NCBI GenBank assembly: GCA_034401135.1
Contig: JAWZSP010000002.1
Span: forward strand, 2,356,001-2,420,000
Length of the DNA: 64,000 nt
Source: Volutella citrinella
Lineage: Eukaryota; Ascomycota; Sordariomycetes; Hypocreales; Nectriaceae
Reading direction: 5' to 3'
Shown here: one piece after another, positions 47,511-58,785 of the stretch
Position numbering within the stretch: the first letter of the stretch is position 1
Layout of the letters: the number at the start of each line of letters is the position of its first letter
The notes under the pieces: generated by a model
Told to the model about the DNA's origin: nothing
Databases searched by the model: none
Seen by the model: the letters and a program-made list of their open reading frames with translations, nothing else
Program-made: the position numbers and the translations under genes

Positions 47511-50112
47511 ATGCCATATTGTTCCATCATGTCTCCTTCTGTCATCTCCAGTTCCACCCCGAGCCTCAAGCCTGCCAAAACCGCGGCTCCCGACACACCC
47601 GTGGGCAGTCCCGGTGCTTCGTTTGTCGACTCGGCAATTGGCACGCCAGAGAAGCGCACGAGTGTCAGTTATGATACGGACAGCGAAGCAGAGGACAACA
47701 AACCAGAGGAAGATGGATCTGCCGCTGCATTGATCCCCGATAACCCCTTTGAGAGCCAGGGCAGCAGGATTCTGTTCGAGGCTGTCGACCAGCTGAGGTC
47801 CGGCGACTTCTCCAGGTACATCAAGACCCCTCAGGTATGGTTAAGTCAAAGGCTACCGAGCTACAAGGGCGCGTGGCTAACGCCGCATCAAACAGCTCAT
47901 AATCGTCGGTGACCAATCCACCGGGAAATCGTCACTCTTGCAGCGCTTGACCGGCATCCCATTCCCTGTCAACCACAAATGTTGCACACGCTTTCCTACC
48001 CGTATTGTCTCGCAGCGAACGGATCCGGGGACGACTGATTCTTTCCACATCACGATCGAGCCCCCGGAGGTCAAGGTGCCCGGTCTGAGGCCGTCCACTG
48101 CCAAGCTGTCCGACTTTACACGCCAAGGCACGGCCCTGACGGCGACGCAGCTCGAGGACTTCATTGGCGAGGTATGGTAATCTCTCTGATGCATCAAAAC
48201 ACTAGCTGACTTGCTGCTAGGCTTCGGCGCACATGGGAATCAACCCTGGGTCAAGCGCCCGTTCCAAGAACTTTGCTGGCGAAGTCTTGAAGGTTGTTTT
48301 GTCCGGGCCGAACCGCTCATACTTTAGCATTACCGATCTCCCCGGAATCTTCAACAACACCGCCAACTGCCACGAGCAGGACAACTCTTACATCAGAGAC
48401 ATGATTGCGGAGTACATGAAAGAGCCCGAGAATGTCGTCATGTAAGTCTCATGTCAAGAGTCCGCCTTAAAACTGAAGCTAACCCATCCGAAGCTGCGTT
48501 CTTGATGCACCTGTTGATTTGGATCGTCAGGCGCTTGTCGATCTGGCAAACAAGCATGCAAGCGGTGATCGCTGTGTTGGTGTATTTACCAAATGCGACA
48601 AGCTACAAGGCGAACCAGAGGTCGCCAAGAGGGTAAGCATTCTCCCTTCTGAGCTTTACATTATAGTCAATAATAATGGTTACAGATTGTCAATCGGGCA
48701 AGGGGTTTATCGGCGGATCAGATCCTCGTCAAGATGCCATGGTTTCTTGTCCGGAACCGAGCGCCAAGTGACCCTCCCACGGCCGACCTGAACGCCAACG
48801 AGGCCAAACTGTTCAGAGGTTCTCCCTGGAACAGAGTCCCTGCGGATAGACTTGGCACCCCGGCCCTGAAAGCACACCTGGGGTCGATTCTCGACACCAA
48901 GATTCAGACCAGCTTCCCGAGAATCAGAGACAGCCTGCGAAAGCAGCTGAGGGCCAAGGAGGCCAGGCGAGACGAGCTTGGGGAGTCCCGCGACGACACG
49001 AAGGCGCGGGAGGCCTACGTCTGTGCCGTGGCAGACCGCTATCACAGAGAAGCGACGCTGTCCCTGGACAACCCCAGCTTCGCGTCCAATGACGACACCA
49101 GGCTTCGGGGCAAGATCACCAACCTGGAGGACATGTTCACTGCTTTTCTGGAGGCCAGGGGCTCATTTTGGGAATTCGAAATCCCGCGCGCTGAACCTGG
49201 CCCCGACCAGAATGCGCTGAGCCTGTACGATGAATTTTGGAATGTTGCGCCGTTCAAGGATCTCAAGAAGGCCATTGACAGGGAGATGCAATATGCCAAC
49301 GGCACCGTACTTCCTGGCCTCGCCAACCCTGTCATCTATCCTGCCATTTACAGGCAGCAGGTCCAGAAGTGGACCGGGATAGCAGAAACCCACCTAGAGA
49401 ATATCGCAGAGGCCGTCAGAGACTGCTACAGGACCGTCTTCGACTCCGTCTGCCCAGTCGGAGCTCAGACACCCAAGCTGCGCGACGGCCTGTTGGCTCT
49501 TCTCGACAGAAAGTTCGATGCCACATTCAACATTGCCAAGGAGGAGTGCAGAAAGTTCTGCGAGTTCGAAACAAAGGAATGTCGCCTGGTCACTTCGGAC
49601 CCCAACTTCACCACTGAGCTCTGGAACCTGCGGCAGCACCGGTTCAACGCTTCCGTTGAGCAGCTAGATATCGAGCAAGCCGCTAAGAAGCCCGATGTGT
49701 TCAAGACGCAACTGTTCGCCGCCTTGAGTCCCTTCATCCAGAGGAATGTCTGCGACGATATCCACGACGTCCTTTACGTGTACTACCAGGTAAGTACCAC
49801 GCAGCCTCTCCAACGAGTTGATTTCTTCATACTAAGTCCCTGGGGTTACAGATCACGATAAAGTCCTTCATCAGAAACATCAACTCTATTGTCGTCGAGT
49901 CCTTTGTTGGGCATAAGGATGGCCCCATTCGCGGCCTCCACCCCGAAAGCATCCGGCTGCTTCCCGAGGAGGAGCTCAACGAGCTCGGCCAGGAAGATGA
50001 TGCGACCGCACGAGAGAGGCAGCAGGTCAACTTTGACATTGCGCATCTGAAAGAATCCCAGAGGATTGTCGATGGCGCCAATCACCGCATGTCGAGCCTT
50101 AATAGGGCTTGA
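47511..50112 (+). CDS. Dynamin-like (Mx-type) large GTPase
   Basis: This is a dynamin-superfamily large GTPase of the fungal Mx-like type; the target membrane is unknown. Six exons (47511-47834, 47896-48171, 48221-48441, 48494-48632, 48686-49789, 49852-50112) give 774 aa. The G1 P-loop is GDQSTGKSS (residues 113-121), G3 is DLPG (239-242) and G4 is TKCD (306-309). The middle/stalk region follows. The last exon carries a GTPase-effector-like helix set (IKSFIRNINSIVVESFVGHK, then the LRLLPEEELNEL-type segment), so the protein appears complete. The N-terminal 75 residues are low-complexity, Ser/Thr- and acid-rich. There is no transmembrane segment or PH domain that I can see. A second in-frame ATG at 47529 is an alternative start. 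It is convergent with the NmrA-like gene. Confidence 0.88.
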
Positions 50113-50367
50113 AACGACGGAGGACGTGCAGGCATGTCGTCAAGGGTGTGTGCTTGGGCTTGAGTTTTGACTCTTTTTTTCTCTCTATCTCTCAGAGGAC
50201 TTTGGATCTCCTTATTGGCGCACTTGATCTTTAGAGCTTCCTGTTTGTGCGGCTTTCCTATGTCTCCCCTGACACTAAAGGGCTAATGCCGGTGATTCAC
50301 GGGCCAAGTCCATTCATTCATTATTCAGCGGTTGTCTTTCATATACCTCCTTGGCGTTGTTTCTTAT

Positions 50368-51402
50368 TCAGTAGCCAGTTGTAAGTGATCTTTTGACCAC
50401 ATCCTCCAGACTTTCCAACTGTGAGGCGTCCAAACCGATAGCCGCGTTATCTACTGAGTCGTACAACGTCTTGCCCTCGGACCAGATGCGCCTCAGAGTG
50501 TAGGAGACGGCGTACGGCTTGCCATCAGTCCACGCCTTCTGTTCCGCAGACCTGATCTCCTCCAAAGTGTGGCTCGTGGTGCCCCATGGCTGGCCACCAG
50601 TCTGCTTCTCAAACTCTGCAAGAATCTGCCTGGAGGTGACAACAAAGGACTGGACCTTGAGGTCCTTGTTGAAGGATGCCTCTGGGTGGCGGAGTGCCGC
50701 AACCACTGCCTTACCGACGCTGAGAAGTCCAAGTCAGTTACCGCAGCTTGGTCGAGAGAATACGTGTAGAGAAGACAGATGTAATAGGGAAGAGTATGCT
50801 CACTCTGGCATGGCGGTGAAGCCGATTCTTCCTTGGCCATCCTCAATGAGATTGGCATGTTTCTTGTCCGCGTCAAACCCACCCGCATCGGGGGCCAGTG
50901 AGTGCTGGTCAAAGTACATCTCCGGGTAAGGACCGGAGACGACAAAGGTGTACTTGAGGCGTTTGACGCTATCGCGAATATATCGCCTGACCTTCAGCTT
51001 CAGTTGGTGAGGCTTCTCACTCGCACTGCTCTCGTCGTACTCGATGTCTGTGCCGTACTCTGAAGGGAAGAACCACTTGACGGAAGACGATTCCTCGGCG
51101 ATGCGGAGCAAGTCAATCTGCGTTTCGAGCACATTCCGGCCCACGGCGCTGACGACGGTGTCGATGCCGCTGTAGGCATTCTTGACGTCCGCTTCATTGG
51201 TGACGTCGCCCGTCACGACCTTGACGCCCCTGGACTGAAGAGACTCAAAGTGCTTGGCCTTGTTTGCGAGACTGGCCTCGGAAGTAAAGACGGTGACCTG
51301 CGCAAAAGGCGGCTGGGCGTTGACAATCTGTTCGGTGATGTACTTGCCAATTGTGCCCGTGGCACCTACAATAAGGATACTGGCTGGCTGGAAGGTCGTC
51401 AT
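50368..51402 (-). CDS. NmrA / isoflavone-reductase-like NAD(P)-binding protein
   Basis: This is an atypical short-chain dehydrogenase of the NmrA/isoflavone reductase-like group, either a NAD(P)H-dependent reductase or a redox sensor. Exons 51402-50804 and 50719-50368 give 316 aa. The N-terminal Rossmann motif GATGTIG is at residues 13-19, followed by the strand-loop pattern with VVSAVGRN and the WFFPSEYGTDI segment typical of the group. A Lys in the KLKVRRYI region is a candidate for the conserved lysine of the reductases. Substrate cannot be predicted. No secondary-metabolite backbone gene is nearby, so a biosynthetic role is not supported. Confidence 0.82.
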
Positions 51403-51801
51403 GGTGAGTGATGAGACAGCCTTGGAGGAAATTGACTTGGTGCAAGTGGAAGCTCAGGTGTCGGCAACAGGGTACGTGATATTATTCCACTTGTTCGTAT
51501 TCCGTGGTGTGCTTGTTGCGGGCGGTGGTTTACCGGACGTGACGCAGTGTTGATTTGTAAGAATAGAGGGGCTACAGCTCGGGTATTAGAGCCGATGCAA
51601 TGCAGGCCCATTAAAATGATGCGAAATTCCCCAAATATGCTCTCATACTCCGTACATACATTACATTTACCCGATGGGGCTGGCAATCTGGAAGGGAGCC
51701 CCGCCTGTCCCACAGCGAGATGCTCAAGATTGCGGGGTGCAACTATCCCCAGAGCTTCACCCAACGGATCCGATCCCATGATTCCCAGTTATCATTCCCA
51801 C
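51403..51801. other. NmrA-like promoter and lysozyme 3' flank
   Basis: About 400 bases between two minus-strand genes. A TACTCCGTAC motif, seen in other intergenic regions of the window, lies at 51646-51655. Nothing else is recognised. Confidence 0.5.
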
Positions 51802-52478
51802 CTAGCAGTGGCCCGTAGGAAGCCCAGATTTGTCTGTGGGCCAGTTGGATAGACGCACTTCGGCTTCTCGGCGCAGAGTGAGGTCCTCTATCACGACCCC
51901 GTTTTCCTTGTTCCACTGGGGAAGCTCGCTGTTGATGACCGTAGGGGGGAACTCTCCATGAATGAGCCGCCGAACAAGGGCAGACGATGCGACGTTCTCA
52001 CAGCCGACGTTGGAGGCCCAGCTGACTAGGGCGCCGTACTGATTGACATTCAGCGTCACCTGAGGCTTCGCCAAGAGCCGGGTGATGCAGTTTTGAGGCT
52101 CCTACAAGTCTCTTGTCAGTTGGGGGTGAACAAGACAGCGTACGGCATCCATAACTGACAGCCAAATCTTTTGCAAGCAGCCATGAAGCGGCGTCCACTG
52201 ATAAAGGCACCGCGTACACTTCCTGGCAGCGCGGGAGCCTGCACTTGTGGCCAAAACCGATTGTTTGGGCTCCCGTCGCGTCAACGTCTAGCCGCGGGTT
52301 TAGCATCTGTGCAATAGATCGGGCGATTGAGCAGCTTACACGGCACAGACGTGAACGTTTCGTAGCCAGCGATTAGCTCGAGGGCTTCCGGGTTCACCGG
52401 GGGCCCGAGGCATGGTAGTTGCGCCGTCGAAATGGCCGCGAACAGAGCCAAGGCGGTGGTGATGTACGTGAAGGCCAT
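51802..52478 (-). CDS. Secreted GH24 (T4-type) lysozyme
   Basis: This is a predicted exported muramidase of glycoside hydrolase family 24, which cleaves peptidoglycan. Exons 52478-52340, 52287-52160 and 52101-51802 give 188 aa. A signal peptide covers roughly residues 1-19 (MAFTYITTALALFAAISTA). Splicing the 52-nt first intron creates the catalytic core ETFTSVPYVDATGAQTIGFG. The Glu, Asp and Thr are spaced +9 and +6, exactly as E11, D20 and T26 of T4 lysozyme. The following GHKC and the cysteines in the C-terminal half suggest disulfides in an extracellular protein. Family members are scattered in fungi and are plausibly of bacterial or phage origin. A role against bacteria is inferred, not shown. 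Confidence 0.85.
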
Positions 52479-53427
52479 TTTGTGGGCGGATTGCGCTCAC
52501 AGGGGGCGGCGCGAGACCCAGAGGCGAATGACGATGGGAGGGTCCCTTTTAGCCGAGAAGCTGGGCAGATGAAAGACGTCACGTCTGCTTCTTCTACTCT
52601 GTCCGCGTCCTGTACGTACCGGTCCGCTTCAGACAAGGGAAAGAAGGAAAATAAATAAATCATGCACTCATTCTCTGCCTCGGCGAGACAATCGACGCTG
52701 TGGTATGGTATTGCTGGAATGGTGGAAAATCGGACCTGAAACACACCGTCGATATGGGGGACCAAGGGTCGACGGCAGATTGCAAAATTAACCATCGGCG
52801 ACCTCAGAGGAGCCCGATAAATTTGGAAAACGGCCCCCCTCCCCCATGAAGAGTGCATAACGCTCATGACCTGGCATTTTGGAGACGAGAAGCTGGACTT
52901 GCTTGCAATCGATCCAGCAGGCTGGCCTAGAATCATGCCAAGGATCATGGTGGCGATGCACTGGAACGATTGACTTCCGAATGAAGCATATCGTTTCCCC
53001 TAAGCCCAGAATGGAATCCTCCCCTTCTTCAGTTGTTGCTCAACCAGGGGAACCCATATTACGGCAATACCAGGACGGGACCCATGCAGCAACAGGAGCA
53101 TGACTACAAGACAGGGGGGTGCTCTCGTTAGTCTGGATCCTGTCAGCCCAATCCAAACTAGAATTCTGACATGACAGCATTGGCCACCTCAGCCCTATTC
53201 TTGATGGGGCACCAGTGAGGGTGTCCGCGCTTAGTTGATACTTGCCGCGTACAATCCACATGGAGGCCGCGTATAGTCCACAATGACGAACCTAATTGCC
53301 TTCCAGAAATGCCTGGGAAATCCTATTCGCCAGCCTGACAAGCCTGATTGAAACCTTGGTTGTTAGAGTTCTAATCCATTCCCCTGGAAACTTGACTGCA
53401 TCTCTTCGGCCAGGCCGAATAAACGCC
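52479..53427. other. Divergent region, lysozyme / microprotein candidate
   Basis: About 950 bases upstream of the lysozyme (minus) and of the small ORF at 53530 (plus). I see no further gene. It should contain the lysozyme promoter. Confidence 0.45.
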
Positions 53428-53435
53428 TATATAAA
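53428..53435 (+). promoter_or_regulatory. TATA box before small ORF
   Basis: A perfect TATATAAA lies 95 bases upstream of the ATG at 53530, followed after about 30 bases by a pyrimidine-rich stretch suitable for transcription initiation. The spacing fits a short leader for the small ORF. Confidence 0.5.
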
Positions 53436-53529
53436 CGGCCAGCTCTCTGCTCGGATCTTTCCAAAACGCTGCCAAGAGCCTCACATCTTGGCATTGAATA
53501 CTCGCTTTACTACTCCTCATTGAAACAAA

Positions 53530-53709
53530 ATGTTTTGGCCCTGCCTTGTTGCCCGCAGGGTGCGAAAGAAGAAGAAGGACCAGAAGCAGGCGCAAGAAGA
53601 CCAGCGCAAATACTACGAGGAGCACCCCGAGCTCGGTCCCCCGCCGCCTCCGCCGGCCACTGGTCCAGTTCGACGTCGCCTGCAGGAGAGAAGAAACCAT
53701 GCACAATAG
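53530..53709 (+). CDS. Candidate 59-aa basic, proline-rich microprotein
   Basis: A 59-codon ATG frame starts in a favourable context (ACAAAATG) and lies 95 bases after a TATA box. The peptide begins with a short hydrophobic, Cys-containing segment (MFWPCLVA). It continues with a very basic stretch (RRVRKKKKDQKQ) and a charged helix-like part, then a run of six prolines, and ends in another basic segment. I do not recognise the family. It could be a genuine small protein, perhaps membrane- or RNA-associated, or the first exon of a longer gene, although a stop precedes the next donor-like GT. Codon choice is C/G-ending like true genes here. Confidence 0.45.
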   Translation: MFWPCLVARRVRKKKKDQKQAQEDQRKYYEEHPELGPPPPPPATGPVRRRLQERRNHAQ

Positions 53710-54020
53710 CGGCCTGCAAGAAAAGGTGAGACACACTTCCATTTAGGTACGCGACCGTGGGCATCTTCCCTTGGCGAGTTTCCGCTTTGGGGATGGAAAT
53801 TGAAGGGGTGGCTGGCGTTTTCAAGGCTATAAGCTAATTATTGACTATTTCTTACCAGGCCTGACACCCCTCCCGCGTCCTCAAATTTGCGATCTGGTTT
53901 CACCCTCTGCCTTGGGTCGGGAATATGGGCAATGGAATGGAGAGAAAACCGCTTTTGATATAGGCTAGCATCAGGGATCCTCTAATTATGACTTGTTGAT
54001 ACCAAACCACTCGCCGCCTC
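53710..54020. other. 3' flank between small ORF and NAT9-like gene
   Basis: About 310 bases between convergent coding regions. I see nothing specific. Confidence 0.5.
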
Positions 54021-54867
54021 TCAGTCTCGCAACGCCGCCGCTTCATACTTGACCTCGGAGTAGTCCCCAGCAGCCACGTCCCACCAGTCCCTCTGTTCCA
54101 AGCCGCGCCACGGCATCACCATGACGACCTCGCCAAAGTAGTTCACCTCGCCTCTCTGGACGAAGCCCAGCTTGCGGAACAGCGCGCGGCTGCCCGCGTT
54201 GCCCTCCTTGATCTTGACCATTAGGCTCTTGAGCTCCGCCCGCCCGTCCCCGGCGTACTCGCCCAATATGCCCTCGGCGTGGCTGTGGATGTAGACGAGG
54301 AGCGCGCACACGGCAGCCCGCCCCAGCCCTTGCCTGCGATGGCCGGTCGAGGCGATCATGACGTCTACTTCCCCCGTGCACCAGCCTTGCGCGTCAGCCT
54401 CGGCGGCTTCGGCGTCCGAGTCGGCCTCGTACGGGTAGAGGAAGAAGTTGATGTCGCCACGCATGTGCTCATCGGCATCTTGACCGCCTTCAGTGATGGG
54501 CGAGGCTAGTCTTTGCTCGTCAGGAGGCGCGCAGACGATAAAGGTGAGCTTGTCAGACGACGTGCGCCAGGACTGCTGGTTCTCGTATTCCTCGTCGAGA
54601 GTCATGGGCTCAGACGCCGTAGCCTCTTGGATGGTCTAGGCCTCTCACGTTAGATGATGGCCAAAACGAGCTCGCATGCTAAAAAGAGGTGGAAAGCTCT
54701 GGATCTCGTACAGGATCTTGCATCCATGAGTGGTATTTCTTCACGTGGCGTGCTTCATAGGGCACTAACAGGGCCTTGCTCGAAGCGAGGGCTACAGCAT
54801 GTGAGAACTCCCTTCCCATGCTGAGTAGGACCGTTTTGTACAAACCTGTTGTTTCGTTTATCCTCAT
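54021..54867 (-). CDS. NAT9-like GNAT N-acetyltransferase
   Basis: This is a GNAT-fold acetyltransferase resembling the N-acetyltransferase 9 group. Exons 54867-54846, 54791-54712 and 54635-54021 give 238 aa. The first coding exon is only 22 nt (MRINETT). Splicing then restores the family N-terminus LLVPYEARHVKKYHSWMQDP and TLDEEYENQQSWR. The acetyl-CoA-binding loop is in HRRQGLGRAAV (RxxGxG type), preceded by a GEVDVMIA strand. The later IKEGNAGSRALFRKLGFVQ is the usual C-terminal GNAT helix and strand. Substrate is unknown; the human relative is cytoplasmic and linked to tubulin biology, which I would not transfer without data. Confidence 0.85.
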
Positions 54868-55197
54868 TTTCGTTGGTTGACGCAATTAATGGTGCTGTTG
54901 TTGGTGGTGGGAATAGAACCCAGCTAAAAAAAGAATGGACCTAGCCTGTGATAGGTGCTGGGGGCATCTCCTCCAACGCCTGCACGACCACAATCAGAAT
55001 CAAGTGGCGCAGAGGGAGAAACACCAGAAACACAGCATCTCATTATCGTGTCTCGTAGAGAACTTCCATCATCATAGATTTACACTACCCAAGTTTTACA
55101 ATGGTGACTATTTATACAAACCAATGTCCATCGCATTATATTATACAAAATCGCTGCGGCGGAGCCCGCGCCTGATCAACCGTTATCGTTCAGCTCC
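54868..55197. other. NAT9-like promoter and MetRS 3' flank
   Basis: About 330 bases between two minus-strand genes, fairly AT-rich toward the right. I see no gene. Confidence 0.5.
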
Positions 55198-57266
55198 TCA
55201 AGCCTTCTGCTCCCCGCTGTCCTCGCTGCGGGCTTCTTCGGCCAGGGCATAGGAGAGCCTGTTCATCCTGTTATTGGATTTAGCTTCCGACTTGGCGGCA
55301 GGCTGCATTCGCCTCCTCTCCTCTCCCGGAGTCAACTCCATCTCAGGGACGGGCGGGAACAAGCTATCAAACCGGGAATTTTTTCGCTCCTCTGGTGTAG
55401 GACGAGTGGAAATTGTTCCGAACATGAGATCAGCTCCGTGGGCAGCAAATTCAAGCGATCGTTTCTCAGGCTTCACCCCGAGTCGATCAAGTAGCTCGTT
55501 CGCCTTGGAAGGCATAATGGGCTGCATCAGAACTCCAGCAATACGCAAGGCCTCTGCACACTTGTAGATGACATAATTGAGAAGCACCTGGGACCCGGCG
55601 TCGTCCTCTCTGAACAAATCCCAGGGCTTGGTGTCGGCTATGAAGCGATTGGTCTATATCGTCGGGTCAGCATTGAATGTCCAATCGAGGTTACAAGAGA
55701 TATCCTCCCAACATACATCTCTGAGTAATTCGAAAACGACCCGGATTGCAGCGCTCGGGTCAATATGATCCATCTCCTCGGTGAATTTCTTCTGCGCGCT
55801 GTCCAGATGAGGCTGTAGAGCAAAATAATCTGTTTCGCTCCGTCGCTGTGCTACCAAATCGGCGATTTCGTCAAAGTCGCCTCGTCGTGCCGCTTCGACA
55901 GCATAAAATGTCGACCACCTTCCCTTGGACTGACTGACTCGGTTAAGGAGATTGCCCATGTTGGCCTGCAACTCTTTCTCGTAAGTAGCAAAGACAAGGC
56001 CGTTTCCATAGCTCATGTCTTTGTTGAAGCTACCTCTTAGCATAAGGAAGTAACGCAAGGGATCCTGGCCCCACAACTCGAGGGCAGAAAAGGGATTGAC
56101 AACGTTGCCAAGCGACTTGGACATCTTCCGGTTCGACATGGTCCAGTGATTGTGGCAGATAATCTTTTTGGGAAGGGGCAGGCCAACCGCCATGAGCATT
56201 GCCGGCCAATAAACGCAGTGGAATCGGATAATGTCCTTGCCAATTACCTGAACATCGGCAGGCCAGAGACCCTTGTTGGGGCTGTCCAGCTGCCACTGGC
56301 TTCCGAAGCCCGCCTTGGTCAGGTAGTTGACAAGCGCATCAACCCACACGTAGATGGTATTGGAGCTATCCTCTGGATCCGGTATCCCCCAAGACAGGCG
56401 CGACGCTGGGCGAGATATGGAGAGATCCTCGAGGTTATTATTGACCCAAATCTTGACTTCGTTCATGCGATACCGGGGCATGATCCAGTCCGGGTTCTTC
56501 TCGTAGAAATCCAGCAGCTTTTCCTTGTATTTGGAAAGGGGGAAGAACCAGGTGTCCTCCTTGATCCATTCAACTTCATTGCCCGACTCGGTGTTGATCA
56601 TCATCTTGCGTCCAGTCTGGGGCTCGATGCTGGGCTGAACCACGCTCTCCGGGTAGAAGCATTCGTCACTGACGCAATACCAACCCTCATGCGTGCCCTT
56701 GTACAGCCCAAGGGCCTCCGGGGGAGAGTTTTTCAGATGGAGCCAGAATAGTTCAACAGCGTGCTTATGATCCTCGTCCGTAGTGCGTATGAAGAAATCG
56801 TGCGAGATGTTGGCGGCTTCGGCGAGCTCGCGGAACTTTGACGAATAAGCGTCGCAGAGCTCTTTCGGGGGGATTCCTTCTTTCGCGGCCGCTTGCTGGA
56901 TCTTCATGCCGTGCTCATCGGTGCCGGTGCAGAGGAGTGCCGGCTTTCCCTTGAGCTGCTCCCATCGCTTGAGCACGTCAGTCAGGACCATGGTGTAGAG
57001 GTGACCAATATGCGGCGCTTAGAGAAGATATCAGTAGAAGAAATGGTGCAGTCAATTCATTAGCTCCTACCGGCGTTGACATAAAAGATAGGAGTCGTAG
57101 CATAGTATGGCTTTTCCGCTGCTGTCTCGGTGCTCTCAGTGGTACTCCATCGTAATTGTGTTCCGTGATGAGATCGGTAGCCTGGGCAGGCCCATCTTCG
57201 GTGTTGAGAAATCCTCGAGTGGGCCGACCGCAAACTGCGGAGGGATTGTAGCCTAAGTGACTGCAT
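55198..57266 (-). CDS. MSM1: Mitochondrial methionyl-tRNA synthetase
   Basis: This is a class I aminoacyl-tRNA synthetase charging mitochondrial tRNA-Met. Exons 57266-57071, 57017-55717 and 55653-55198 give 650 aa. The basic, Ser/Arg-rich N-terminus (MQSLRLQSLRSLRSAHSR) is a good mitochondrial targeting signal. The nucleotide-binding HIGH motif is at residues 68-71 (formed just after the first intron) and KMSKS at 363-367. The anticodon-binding helical domain follows, and a Lys/Ala/Glu-rich C-terminal tail closes the protein. There is no zinc-knuckle of the cytosolic type that I can see, and no EMAP/GST appendage, consistent with the organellar form. It is divergent from the NTF2-like gene with only 297 bases between starts. 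Confidence 0.93.
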
Positions 57267-57563
57267 GGCGATGGGTGCGCCGAGCGTGTCGTCTGAGGCG
57301 AGACTGTCGCGATAGTTGCGCGATGATTTGTTGCGTTGTTCCGCCGAGATCAATCCTCAAAGTCCCGATAAGAGCTCCGTTCTTTACAGTGCGCATTGTG
57401 CCGAGCGATAACTGTATTAGCCTCTATCTGCCTGGACCAATTCTTGAACTTTAGGCTTCCAGTTTGTTTGCGCCGACTCCCTCTTCCACACTTTACAACA
57501 AGATCAAGCCGTGGTATCTGCATATTCAGGTCCGGGTGGTCTAGAATATTTCAGAGAAGCAAA

Positions 57564-58144
57564 ATGCCCCTTCCCGATCACGACACAGAAGTCAGGGTCT
57601 CTAGCGAAGGTAAGCGCTCTTCCGAACAAAACTTGGACTGCTCCCTCCAGAAAACAACCCCAACCTGACAAGCTCTACAGCCGCAGAGACCTTTGTCACA
57701 AACTACTACCAATGTGTCAACAAGAAGTCCAACTTGACCCCATTCTACGTCAATGCCTCATCACGATACGCGATCCCCGCCGACATTTCCATCAACGGAG
57801 CGGTAGTGCCGACGCCCGCCGATTACTTGACCTTGCTCGAAGGCCAGGGCCCCGACGTTCACTATGACATCGAGTCGTTCGACACCCACGTTATGAACCC
57901 GTCATTTCAGTACGGCGCCCCCGACAACATTCAGGAGAACGCCAAAATCGAGAAGAACGGAGGCCGAATGAGCACCGTGGTCACCATCATGGGCAGAGTG
58001 CAGTTTGGAAAAGGAAGAGAAGCGCCACAGAAAATGTTCAACGAGACGTTTGTGCTGGTCCCCAACTGGGAATCCATGGGAAGGAATCCTCCGCGAGGAG
58101 TAAAGAGGTGGCTGATCATGTCGCAAAACTTCCGCGCCTTGTAG
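57564..58144 (+). CDS. NTF2-fold protein, Mtr2/p15-like mRNA export factor
   Basis: This small NTF2-fold protein most resembles fungal Mtr2 (p15/NXT partner of Mex67), which forms the general mRNA export receptor at nuclear pores. Exons 57564-57609 and 57681-58144 give 169 aa. The N-terminal helix AAETFVTNYYQCVN, the strand DISINGAVV followed by PTPADYLTLLEGQGP, and the C-terminal sheet ending RWLIMSQNFRAL match that group. The middle is longer than in NTF2 itself, as in Mtr2. Another NTF2-like export protein remains possible. It lies head to head with mitochondrial MetRS and upstream of RAM2. Confidence 0.75.
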
Positions 58145-58785
58145 GGCAAAGGCGAGGGCGAGGGCGGCGACATGGCTACACCGATGACTACGAATACGAC
58201 GACAAGATTAATGAAGAGATATCAAAAATTTGGGGCCAGTTCAAGAGCCGGCTGAGAGCAGGCTGAGAGGAGCTCATGGGAACATTGACCACAGGGAAGC
58301 CACTAGGTCTACCGGGCGCACTGCGACATACCCGACGAGGGGAAGCATAGACACATAGAAGAATTCAAAAGCATCACCTGCCATATTGCTACTGTAGCGG
58401 TCATTTCCATGTAGTTGTTAACTTATCAGCCCAAGCCCAACGCCGCCAAAGGTAGGGCCAGGACGTAGGATGAGCACCCAAGGTCCACATCCAAGACACC
58501 CATTGTACTACTACTAGCACTACACTACGACTTGCAAGTGATGGCGCCCCGTCATATGCTGAGAACAATACCAACAAGAACAATCGTGCAAACTACTAGT
58601 AGTAGATTCATCTTAAAAAAAATGTTCAATGCTTCACCTGATTGCTGCCTCTAATATTGTCCTCCGTGCACAGTGCTGCCAACAATGGGCCTGGATGGCG
58701 GGGCACGAGCGCGCCATGTCGGGCCTGAATCCGCCAACCCCACCATCGCCATCAGCATTTCCCCAAACCTCGCCGTCCGCCAACC
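58145..58785. other. Intergenic region, NTF2-like to RAM2
   Basis: About 640 bases between two plus-strand genes, holding the 3' flank of the first and the promoter of RAM2. I see no gene. Confidence 0.5.

Noticed and set aside
50368..52478. Secondary-metabolite cluster suggested by the reductase-like gene beside secreted enzymes
   Set aside because: There is no polyketide, peptide or terpene synthase, no pathway regulator and no transporter nearby.
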